From contig DATFWK010000075.1 in NCBI GenBank assembly GCA_035259345.1, positions 1 to 6,548 of the forward strand: DNA of 6,548 nt, written 5' to 3'. This stretch comes from DATFWK01 sp035259345. Lineage in GTDB: Bacteria; Actinomycetota; Thermoleophilia; Miltoncostaeales; Miltoncostaeaceae. Under the pieces are notes generated by a model. That model ran no database searches. It was not told the DNA's origin and saw nothing but the letters and a program-made list of their open reading frames with translations. The stretch's first letter is position 1. Every line of letters starts with the position of its first letter. Below, one piece after another: positions 1 through 6,156 of this stretch. The translations under genes were made by a program, and so were the position numbers.

Positions 1-1152
1 GAGGGCCATGCCGCGCTCGCCGAGCGCCCCGAGCCGGGCGTCCTCGCCGAGCTCCGGGCTCCACCAGCGCAGCGCCCGCTCGGCGTGGACCAGCGCGGCC
101 CGCGCGTCCTCGCGCCGGCGGGCGGCCCCTGCCGCCCGGACCGAGAGCTCGACAACCGCCGCGCCGTCGGCGGCGCGGAGGGCCGCGGGCACCAGCTCGG
201 CCGGCGTGCGGCCACGGGCGCGCCCGGCGGCGAGCGCCGCGGCGGAGCGCCGGCGGCGGTCGCCGGGCCGGAGCGACGCGAGGAGGGCGGCCGCCACGAT
301 CCGCTCGGCGAAGCGCAGGCGCGGCGGCCCGGGCGGGGGCAGCTCCTCGAGCACCCCGCGCATCACGAGCTCGTCCAGCCCGTCGGCGGCCTCCGTCTCG
401 TCCATCCCCGCGAGCCCGGCGACCTCGTCGGGCATGAAGACCGGCGTCAGCAGGGCCGCGGTGCGGGCGAGCTCCAGCTCGCGCGTCCCGAGCCCGTCGA
501 TCCAGAGCGCGGCGGCCGCGAGCGCCTCGTCGGAGAGTGCGATCGGCTCGTCGAGCGTGCCCCGCAGCCGCGCCGCCTCGGCCAGGCCGATCACGAGCCC
601 GGGCCGCCCGGCGGCCAGCTCCAGGACCTCCTCGGCGCTCACGTCGTCGATGCCGGGGGCGGCGACGAATGCGAGCTCGCGGGCGCCTGCCCCCTCGAGC
701 GGCGCGATCTCGATCGCCGGCACGCCGCCGCCCGAGGCCGCCGCGCACGCGATGGCGAGCGCCCGGCCCCCGGCGAGGCGGCCGGCCACCGCCGCGACCT
801 CGTCCAGCTCGCCGTCGACGTCGCCGAGCAGGATGACCAGGGCGTGGAGGCGGGTCGCGCGGTCGGGGTCCTGGGGAAGGCCGGCGGCGTCGAGCCCGGC
901 CCGCAGGCGGTGCCAGGGCCCGCCGGCGCCACGCTCCGCGGGCACCAGCACGGCCCCGTCCATGATCAGCCGCTCGGCGACCTCGTGCGCGAGGCGCGTG
1001 CGGCCGCTCCTCGGCGGGCCCGCCACGAGGAGGGCCCCCGGGCGCTGCGCCACCAGCCGTTCGGCCGCCACGAGCTCCGCGTCGCGCCCCACGAACGGTA
1101 GAGGCGAACGGGCCGCGAGGGTGCGCGCCTGCTGCAGGTCCATGTCCGACAA
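1..1152 (-). CDS. AAA/STAND ATPase-type transcriptional regulator (LAL-like), N-terminal part, runs off the window
   Basis: The 384 visible codons are open to the window edge; the C-terminus lies outside. Residues about 20-70 read as the FVGR-D-x-EL entry of AAA_16/LAL regulators followed by a P-loop at 45-52 (GPPRSGRT). A Walker B-like strand lies at about 104-113, then come the helical winged-helix-like region of STAND proteins (about 220-300, with the usual RLRF pattern) and Ala/Arg-rich helices that resemble the start of a TPR-type sensor region. In this family the ATPase/helical part senses a ligand and a C-terminal LuxR helix-turn-helix binds DNA; that domain is not visible, so a regulator role is inferred. 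Oddities: the P-loop Lys is Arg (R51), and the Walker B strand ends GDVD rather than the usual hhhhDD. I chose TTG at 1152 because GAGGAG sits six bases upstream; ATG at 1143 in the same frame is the alternative. It is transcribed divergently from the M55 peptidase gene. Confidence 0.8.
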   Translation of the reverse strand, partial: MSDMDLQQARTLAARSPLPFVGRDAELVAAERLVAQRPGALLVAGPPRSGRTRLAHEVAERLIMDGAVLVPAERGAGGPWHRLRAGLDAAGLPQDPDRATRLHALVILLGDVDGELDEVAAVAGRLAGGRALAIACAAASGGGVPAIEIAPLEGAGARELAFVAAPGIDDVSAEEVLELAAGRPGLVIGLAEAARLRGTLDEPIALSDEALAAAALWIDGLGTRELELARTAALLTPVFMPDEVAGLAGMDETEAADGLDELVMRGVLEELPPPGPPRLRFAERIVAAALLASLRPGDRRRRSAAALAAGRARGRTPAELVPAALRAADGAAVVELSVRAAGAARRREDARAALVHAERALRWWSPELGEDARLGALGERGMAL

Positions 1153-1247
1153 CCGGGGCTCCTCGGTCGTCCGTGCCGCGGTGAGCCACTGTAGCGTACC
1201 CGCGGGACGGCCCGGCGGGGGCGCCCCCGTGGGAAGGCGGGCGCACG
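1153..1247. promoter_or_regulatory. Divergent intergenic region with -10-like sites and a 14-bp palindrome
   Basis: This 95-base gap must carry the promoters of the divergent regulator and M55 peptidase genes. Two overlapping TAnnnT elements lie at its centre: TAGCGT on the plus strand (1192-1197) and TACGCT on the minus strand (1198-1193). Neither has a convincing -35 partner. A perfect 14-bp palindrome, CGGGGGCGCCCCCG, occupies 1216-1229 and ends one base before the GGGAAGG that serves as ribosome binding site (1231-1237) for the gene at 1248. It could be an operator, but G/C palindromes arise easily in DNA of this composition. Confidence 0.3.
1159..1164 (-). promoter_or_regulatory. Shine-Dalgarno GAGGAG that favours a TTG start
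   Basis: GAGGAG on the minus strand is separated by six bases from TTG (1152-1150) but by fifteen from the in-frame ATG (1143-1141). The spacing favours the TTG as the real start of the ATPase regulator. The protein changes by only three residues. Confidence 0.45.
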
Positions 1248-2057
1248 ATGCGGGTGATGATCATCAGCGACATGGAGGGCGTCGCCGGCATCGTGAAGTT
1301 CGGCCAGGTGAGCGCCGGGGAGGCGCTCTACGAGGAGGGCCGGCGCCTCTACACCGAGGAGATCAACGCGGCCGTCCGCGGCGCGCGGGCCGCCGGCGCG
1401 ACCGAGGTGGTCGTGATGGACTGCCACGGGGCCGGACGTGACTACACGTTCAACTCGCTCCTTCCGGAGCTGCTGGACCCGGGCTGCGAGTGGGTCGTCC
1501 AGCGCGACTGGACCGAGTACACGGGCGCGCTGGAGGACGGCTGCGACGGCGCGCTGTTCGTGGGCATGCACGCGATGGCGGGCACGGCGCTCGGGGTCCT
1601 CAACCACACGGTCTCCGGAAGGACGTGGCATTCGCTGCGCTTCAACGGGGTCGAGGTGGGGGAGACGGGCATCAACGCGGCCCTCTGCGGCACCTGGGGC
1701 TGCCCGGTGCTCATGGTGAGCGGCGACCGCGTGACCTGCGCGGAGGCGCGCGCGCTGCTCGGCGACGGCCTGGTCACCGTCGAGGTCAAGGAGGGGCTCG
1801 GCCGCTACAGCGCACGGATGATTACGCCGGCCCGCGCCCGCGAGCTCATCGAGGAGGGGGCCCGCCGGGCGCTGGCCGACCGGACGGCGGTGGCCCCATA
1901 CGACCCGGGCCGCCCGTGCACGATCGAGGTGGACTTCCACCAGTCCGACGAGGCCGAGCGCTACCGCCACCGCCTCGGCGTCGAGGTCGTTGGCCCGCGG
2001 CGGATCGCAGCCACGGCCGAGGACTGGTGGACGGCCTGGCGGGCGTTCTTCTTCTGA
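1248..2057 (+). CDS. M55 family D-aminopeptidase (DppA-like zinc peptidase)
   Basis: A 269-residue cytoplasmic enzyme with no signal peptide, close to the usual length of family M55. Members are zinc enzymes that remove N-terminal D-amino acids from short peptides; DppA of Bacillus subtilis is the type. The family motifs are visible: SDMEGVAGI at the N-terminus with D8 and E10, MDCHGAGRDYTFN with H60, GMHAMAGT with H108, and E139 in a GVEVGETGIN stretch. D8, E10 and H60 fall at the same positions I recall for the DppA metal ligands (D8, E10, H60, H104, E133), which supports the ATG at 1248. H120 in LNHTVSG probably matches the catalytic His near 115. GGGAAGG lies about ten bases upstream. There is no dipeptide transporter next to it, so link to a dpp operon is not seen. 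Substrate could be D-Ala peptides from cell wall turnover, but the sequence does not decide this. Confidence 0.9.
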   Translation: MRVMIISDMEGVAGIVKFGQVSAGEALYEEGRRLYTEEINAAVRGARAAGATEVVVMDCHGAGRDYTFNSLLPELLDPGCEWVVQRDWTEYTGALEDGCDGALFVGMHAMAGTALGVLNHTVSGRTWHSLRFNGVEVGETGINAALCGTWGCPVLMVSGDRVTCAEARALLGDGLVTVEVKEGLGRYSARMITPARARELIEEGARRALADRTAVAPYDPGRPCTIEVDFHQSDEAERYRHRLGVEVVGPRRIAATAEDWWTAWRAFFF

Positions 2058-2072
2058 GGCCTCGCCTCCGGA

Positions 2073-2876
2073 TCAGGCCGCGTGGCGGCCCAGGAAGTCG
2101 AGCGTGACGCTGTTGAACTCGGCGGCGTTCTCATGGAGCCCCGCGTGGGAGCAGTCCTCGAAGATCGCGAGCTCCGCCCCCTTGATGCCCGACATGAGGG
2201 GATCGGCGAACCGGAGCGAGGTCACCTGGTCGTGGCGGCCGTAGGTGAGGAGCGTCGGGGCGCGGATGTCCCCGAGCACACCCGAGGCGTCGTGGGCCAG
2301 CACCGCGTCGCACTGGCTGAGGAAGGCGTCCAGCGGCTGCTCCGGGCGGCTGCGGATGAATCCCTCGATCGTGTCGATGAACTCCGTGTTGGCGTAGGTC
2401 TCCGGGGTGAAGCACCACGGCAGGACCGACTCGATCACGCCCTCCGGCACTGATCCGCGCGCCTGGGCGATGGTCCGCCAGGTCTCGAGTGCCGCGCGCA
2501 GGAAGGCGTCAGTCCGGTGCCAGCCGCTGTGCAGGCTGAGCGAGACGACGCGCTCCGGGTGGCGGGCGGCGATCCAGAGGCCGATGGCCGCACCGAGCGA
2601 CATCCCGGCGACGTGCGCCCGCTCGAGTCCCAAAGCGTCCATCAGCCCGACGACGTCCTCGGCGCACTGCTCCGTCGAGTACGGCCCGGCTGGCTTGTCG
2701 GTCAGGCCGGAGCCGCGCAGGTCCATCGAGATGCACCGGTATCGCGGGGCGTAGTCGCCGTACTGGAATGCCCAGGAGGCGTTGTCGGCCGACGTGTAGT
2801 GCATCAGCACCAGCGGCTCGCCCTCGCCCTGCTCCTCGTAGTTCATCGAGATGTCGCCCACCTGGACCTGCGGCAT
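2073..2876 (-). CDS. alpha/beta hydrolase, substrate unknown
   Basis: A 267-residue soluble alpha/beta-hydrolase fold protein. The nucleophile elbow is GMSLGA with S93; the acid is probably D216 in YGRHDQVT, and the base is H244 in EDCSHAGLHEN, in the expected order and spacing. Residues 51-60 (MDLRGSGLTD) are the conserved DLRGxGxS-type strand-loop, and 109-180 form the cap region. The usual HG oxyanion motif reads HYTSADN (26-32), so Tyr replaces Gly. By general pattern it resembles the enol-lactonase/haloperoxidase-like group, but nothing fixes an ester, lactone, epoxide or other substrate. The start is set by AAGGAGG five bases before ATG 2876; an upstream in-frame ATG at 2927 would place that ribosome site inside the gene and is less likely. 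It converges with the M55 gene with 15 bases between the stop codons. Confidence 0.9.
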   Translation of the reverse strand: MPQVQVGDISMNYEEQGEGEPLVLMHYTSADNASWAFQYGDYAPRYRCISMDLRGSGLTDKPAGPYSTEQCAEDVVGLMDALGLERAHVAGMSLGAAIGLWIAARHPERVVSLSLHSGWHRTDAFLRAALETWRTIAQARGSVPEGVIESVLPWCFTPETYANTEFIDTIEGFIRSRPEQPLDAFLSQCDAVLAHDASGVLGDIRAPTLLTYGRHDQVTSLRFADPLMSGIKGAELAIFEDCSHAGLHENAAEFNSVTLDFLGRHAA

Positions 2877-2881
2877 CGTGG

Positions 2882-2888
2882 CCTCCTT
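2882..2888 (-). promoter_or_regulatory. Strong Shine-Dalgarno AAGGAGG fixing the hydrolase start
   Basis: AAGGAGG on the minus strand is followed by five bases and ATG (2876-2874). It is the closest match to the anti-Shine-Dalgarno sequence noticed in the window, and it excludes the longer start at 2927. Confidence 0.75.
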
Positions 2889-2914
2889 CGTCGTCGATCT
2901 GCCCGGGGCCTCCG

Positions 2915-2943
2915 ACCCTCGCGCCACCCGCCGCGCGCGTCAA
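2915..2943 (-). promoter_or_regulatory. Candidate promoter for the alpha/beta hydrolase
   Basis: On the minus strand TTGACG (2943-2938) matches the -35 consensus in five of six bases. After 17 bases comes GAGGGT (2920-2915), a poor -10 that keeps the A at position two and the final T. Transcription would start near 2908, leaving a leader of about 30 bases that includes the AAGGAGG site. The -35 and the spacing are good; the -10 is weak. Confidence 0.35.
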
Positions 2944-3012
2944 CTGCACGCGGCGTCGCGACGTCGTCGCGCCGTGGACCGGCCGAGGCAGTGATGGCCG
3001 AGCCGTGCCAGG

Positions 3013-4809
3013 ATGGATCGCGTGACCGGGTCGGCAGAAGCGCTCCGCTGGGACATGACCGTGCCGTTCCCGGGGCCGGAGGCGCCGGAGCTCGAGGCCG
3101 CCCTCGCGGAGTGCTCCCGCTCGATGGACGGGGTGGCAGCCGCCCTCGACGCGGGGGCCAACGGCGCGGGCCCGGTCGCTGCGGTGGAGGGCCTGGTCGA
3201 GGCGATCAACGAGTCGGAGCGGCGGCTCCAGGTCGTCCGGGGCTACCTCTACGCGGTCATCTCGGCCGACTCGAGGGATGCCGCCGCCCAGGCGCGGTTC
3301 GCCCAGCTCCGTGACATCGGCGTGCGGGCGGCCCAGCTGCGCGCCAGGGCCGTCGCGTACGTCGAGGACGTGGATCTCGCGGCCGTCCTCGCCCGGTCGG
3401 AGCTCGCGGGCGAGCACGCCTTCGTGCTGCGCGAGATGCAGGAGGAGGCCCGCCACCGGATGCCGCTGGGCGAGGAGGAGCTGGCGGCGGAGCTCGTGCG
3501 CTCGGGCTCGAGCGCCTGGGAGCGTCTCCACCGCGACGTCTCGTCCCAGCTCTCCGCCCAGCCGGACGGCGGGCCGGACCTGCCGATGAGCCGGGTCCGG
3601 GGACTCGCCTCCGCCCCGGACCGCGCCGTGCGGTCCCGCGCATACCAGGCCGAGCTCGCGGAGTGGGAGCGGAGCGCCGTGCCGTTCGCGCTCGCCCTCA
3701 ACGCGATCAAGGGCGAGGCGCTGGCGCTCTCGCGCCGGCGGGGATGGCGCGCGCCGCTCGACGAGGCGCTCTTCCGCGCGCGCATCGACCGGCCGACGCT
3801 CGACGCCATGCACGGCGCAGCCCGCGCGGCGTTCCCGGCCCTACGCCGCTACCTGACGGCCAAGGCGCGCCTCGTCGGCGTCCCGGCCCTCGCCTGGTAC
3901 GACCTCGCGGCCCCGCTGCCGCTCGCCTCGCGCCCCGGAGAGGGCTGGACGTACGAGGCGGCGATGGACTTCATCACCGACCGGTTCGCGACCTACTCGG
4001 AGCGCCTCGCCGGCGTCGCGCGCCGCGCCCGGGCCGAGCGGTGGATCGACGTCGAGCCGCGCCGGGGCAAGAGCGACGGCGGGTTCTGCGTGCGCCTCGT
4101 CGGCGACGTCTCACGCATCCTGGTCAACTTCGAGCCGTCCTTCACCTCGGTGGAGACGCTCGCCCACGAGCTCGGCCACGCCTACCACAACGCGGTCACA
4201 GCGGAGCTGCCGCCGCTCCGCAGGCGCGTCCCGCTGACGATGGCCGAGACGGCCAGCATGCTCTGCGAGACGATCGTCGGGCGCGGCGCCCTCGAGGCCG
4301 CCGCGGACGACGACGAGCGCCTCGAGCTGCTCGACGCCGGCCTGCGCCGCTCGGCGGTGGTCCCGATGGAGACGATCTCGCGCTTCGACTTCGAGGCGGA
4401 GCTGTTCGCGCTGCGCGCGCACGGCGAGCTCTCAGTCCCCGAGCTCTGCGAGCTGATGCGATCCGCCCAGGCCGCCTGCTACGGCGAGGGCGTCGACCCC
4501 GAGCTCCTGCACCCCTATCTCTGGGCGGTCAAGCCGCACTTCTACGGGCGGGCCTTCTACAACTTCCCGTACCTCTTCGGCGAGCTCTTCGGCCGCGGCC
4601 TCCACGCGCGCTACCTGGCGGACCCCGAGGCGTTCACGGCCGCCTACGACGACCTGCTCGCGGCGACGGGGGAGACCGCGGTCGCGGACCTGACCGCGCG
4701 CTTCGGCATCGACGTCCGCACGCCGGCCTTCTGGGAGGCCGGCCTCGCGGAGATCGTCGCCGAGGTCGACCGGTTCGTGACGCTGGCCGAGGCTCGCTCG
4801 GGCGCCTGA
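3013..4809 (+). CDS. M3 family oligoendopeptidase (PepF-like zinc metallopeptidase)
   Basis: A 598-residue protein without signal peptide, of the length usual for PepF-type peptidases, which cut oligopeptides inside the cytoplasm. The zinc site is HELGH at 385-389 in ETLAHELGHAYHN, with the third ligand E412 in TMAETASMLCE, 23 residues after the second His. Upstream of it is the DVEPRRGKSDGGF stretch (347-358) typical of the family. Near the C-terminus KPHFYGRAFYNFPYLFG (507-523) supplies the His/Tyr residues that line the substrate channel in M3 enzymes. The N-terminal half is helical, as expected for the substrate-binding lobe. The start is uncertain: ATG 3013 has no clear ribosome site, while GTG 3022 in the same frame has AGGA eight bases upstream. 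ATG 3055 is unlikely because it would remove the family's N-terminal WD motif. A stop at 2992-2994 rules out longer forms. It is divergent from the hydrolase and converges with the response-regulator operon. Confidence 0.93.
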   Translation: MDRVTGSAEALRWDMTVPFPGPEAPELEAALAECSRSMDGVAAALDAGANGAGPVAAVEGLVEAINESERRLQVVRGYLYAVISADSRDAAAQARFAQLRDIGVRAAQLRARAVAYVEDVDLAAVLARSELAGEHAFVLREMQEEARHRMPLGEEELAAELVRSGSSAWERLHRDVSSQLSAQPDGGPDLPMSRVRGLASAPDRAVRSRAYQAELAEWERSAVPFALALNAIKGEALALSRRRGWRAPLDEALFRARIDRPTLDAMHGAARAAFPALRRYLTAKARLVGVPALAWYDLAAPLPLASRPGEGWTYEAAMDFITDRFATYSERLAGVARRARAERWIDVEPRRGKSDGGFCVRLVGDVSRILVNFEPSFTSVETLAHELGHAYHNAVTAELPPLRRRVPLTMAETASMLCETIVGRGALEAAADDDERLELLDAGLRRSAVVPMETISRFDFEAELFALRAHGELSVPELCELMRSAQAACYGEGVDPELLHPYLWAVKPHFYGRAFYNFPYLFGELFGRGLHARYLADPEAFTAAYDDLLAATGETAVADLTARFGIDVRTPAFWEAGLAEIVAEVDRFVTLAEARSGA

Positions 4810-4822
4810 GTCGGATCAGGCG
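4803..4822. terminator. Hairpin spanning both stop codons of a convergent gene pair; candidate bidirectional terminator
   Basis: CGCCTGA (4803-4809) and TCAGGCG (4816-4822) are perfect reverse complements separated by six bases, giving a seven-pair stem that a G-U pair could extend. The plus-strand TGA of the peptidase ends the left arm, and the minus-strand TGA of the response regulator lies in the right arm. There is no T-run on either side, so it would be an actinobacterial-type hairpin without a U-tract rather than a classical intrinsic terminator. Confidence 0.45.
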
Positions 4823-6156
4823 TCCTCGGGCTGGCCGACCAAGCCGCGCTCGAGGGCGACGCGCGTCGCCTGCGCACGCGTCCGGACCCCGAGCTTGACG
4901 AAGATGTTCGAGACGTGGCGGATGGCGGTCTTCTCGCTGATGACGAGCGCATCGGCGATGGCGCGGTTCGATGCTCCGTCGGCGATGAGCTCCAGCACCT
5001 GGAGCTCGCGGGCGGTCAGCCCCTCGCGCTCCCGCATCGGCCGGACCAGCACCGTCTCGACCGCATATGCGGCCATCGGCTCGCCGAACCCGCGGAGCGT
5101 GAGGTCGGGGAGCCGCTGCACCGTGACCTTGCCGTCGAGGGCCGCGTGGGTGCGGCGGCTGATCAGGATCTGACCGCCGGCGGCCTCGTCGAACAGGCGC
5201 GAGGCGAGGCTCATCACCGGCCCCACCGGCTTGTAGTCCCAGCGGCCCTCGAAGCCCATCCGCCCGACCGTGGCGTAGCCCGCCGCGATGCCGGCGGCGA
5301 AGGCGAGGTCGTGATCCCGCCGCCGCCATTCCTCGGCCAGCCCGTTCACGATGTCCCGCATCTCCACGGCCAGCACGACGGCGCGCCACATCGGCTCCTC
5401 GACCTCGATCGGGTCGTTCAGGAACGCCATCAGGCCGTTGTACGAGAAGAAGCCGACGGTGGCGTCGTGGCGGTGGGCGACCGCGCCGACCGCCTCGTGG
5501 AACTGGCGCAGCACACCGATGACCTCCTCGGGGGCCGCCCGCTCCGAGAACCGCGTGAAGCCGCGCAGCCCCGTGAACAGGACCGCGATCTCCGCCCGGT
5601 GGTCCTCGAGGACGCTCTCGTCGGCCGAGGTGACGATGGCGTCGGCGAGCTGCGGGGGGAGGAACCTGCGCAGGAGGTTCAGCCGCTCGAGCTCGTGGAC
5701 CTGGCGCTCGACGCGCGCGACGAGGTCCTGATTGAGCTCGGCGAGCTCTGACGCCTGCGACTCGATCGTGTCCTGGTAGGCCCTGATCCGAAGCAGCGAC
5801 CGGACCCGCGCCAGGAGCTCGGCTCGGTCGAAGGGCTTCGCGATGAAGTCGTCCGCACCCGCCTCGAGCGCCGTCACCTTCACCGGGTCGTCGCTCGCCG
5901 TGATCATCAGCACGGGGAGCCCTCGCGTCGAAGGGTCCGAGCGCAGGATGCGGCACACCTCGATGCCGTCCAGCTCGGGCATCAGGACGTCGAGGATCAC
6001 GAGGTCGGGACGGCGTTCGGCGACCGCCTTGAGCGCGTCGCGGCCGGACTCGGCCGACCGCAGGTCGTACCCCTCGGCACCCAGCACGGCCTCGAGCAGC
6101 CGGATGTTGGCCGGTGTGTCGTCGACCAGGAGGATCTCGCCGCCCGGCTCGCTCAT
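4816..6156 (-). CDS. Response regulator: REC - class III cyclase-like (probably inactive) - LuxR/GerE helix-turn-helix
   Basis: A 446-residue three-domain regulator. REC (about 6-122) is intact: acidic pair D12/D13, phospho-acceptor D56 in ILDVLMP, T86 and K107 in AKPFD. A charged, probably coiled-coil linker (125-162) leads to RRFLPPQLADAI, a motif common just before class III cyclase domains. The cyclase-like domain (about 187-325) keeps AVLFTGLRGFTRFSE, GLMAFLNDP, GFEGRWDYKPVG and SLASRL, but metal Asp positions are G196 and N240 and the transition-state Asn is S316; R320 is kept. A LuxR/GerE helix-turn-helix follows (378-440: LTARELQVLELIADG, then SEKTAIRHVSNIFVKLGV). Inference: phosphorylation controls DNA binding through a dimerising pseudo-cyclase. 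ATG 6156 overlaps the stop of the upstream REC gene as ATGA, with GGAGG four bases before it. Read alone, an upstream Arg-rich extension to 6318 would overlap the REC gene and is not real. Confidence 0.92.
   Translation of the reverse strand: MSEPGGEILLVDDTPANIRLLEAVLGAEGYDLRSAESGRDALKAVAERRPDLVILDVLMPELDGIEVCRILRSDPSTRGLPVLMITASDDPVKVTALEAGADDFIAKPFDRAELLARVRSLLRIRAYQDTIESQASELAELNQDLVARVERQVHELERLNLLRRFLPPQLADAIVTSADESVLEDHRAEIAVLFTGLRGFTRFSERAAPEEVIGVLRQFHEAVGAVAHRHDATVGFFSYNGLMAFLNDPIEVEEPMWRAVVLAVEMRDIVNGLAEEWRRRDHDLAFAAGIAAGYATVGRMGFEGRWDYKPVGPVMSLASRLFDEAAGGQILISRRTHAALDGKVTVQRLPDLTLRGFGEPMAAYAVETVLVRPMREREGLTARELQVLELIADGASNRAIADALVISEKTAIRHVSNIFVKLGVRTRAQATRVALERGLVGQPEDA

Noticed and set aside
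85..1101. Second open frame on the plus strand over the same region
   Set aside because: It is also antisense to the regulator, whose minus-strand frame shows clear family motifs while this one is Arg/Gly/Pro-rich with none.
8..1441. Long open frame on the plus strand, rich in Ser, Ala and Arg
   Set aside because: It is antisense to the AAA regulator and runs into the M55 gene in another frame. Its low-complexity composition is what GC-rich DNA gives in a non-coding frame; it has no recognisable domain.
966..1970. Minus-strand open frame of about 330 codons opposite the M55 gene
   Set aside because: The plus-strand M55 frame has all five metal ligands. This frame is His/Arg/Ala-rich without motifs and overlaps the true regulator start in a different frame.
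2056..2068. Short hairpin GAGGC-CTC-GCCTC between the M55 and hydrolase genes as a terminator
   Set aside because: Five pairs with a three-base loop and no T-run is too weak to separate from chance in this composition.
2954..2963. Palindrome CGTCGCGACG in the divergent gap before the peptidase gene, as an operator
   Set aside because: Ten-base GC palindromes are common here, and it is not aligned with a recognisable promoter for the peptidase gene.
2509..3813. Minus-strand open frame of about 430 codons across the hydrolase start and the peptidase
   Set aside because: It is out of frame with the hydrolase and antisense to the M3 peptidase, and it shows no domain signature.
1248..4809. A peptide-degradation operon made of the D-aminopeptidase, hydrolase and oligoendopeptidase
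   Set aside because: The three genes alternate in orientation and have separate promoter regions, so they are not an operon; a shared role would rest on proximity alone.
3663..4898. Plus-strand open frame inside the M3 peptidase
   Set aside because: It is a +1/+2 shadow of the peptidase, very Arg/Pro-rich, while the HELGH-containing frame is continuous.
4634..5956. Minus-strand open frame of 440 codons overlapping the three-domain regulator
   Set aside because: It is a shifted reading of the REC-cyclase-HTH gene and carries none of its motifs.
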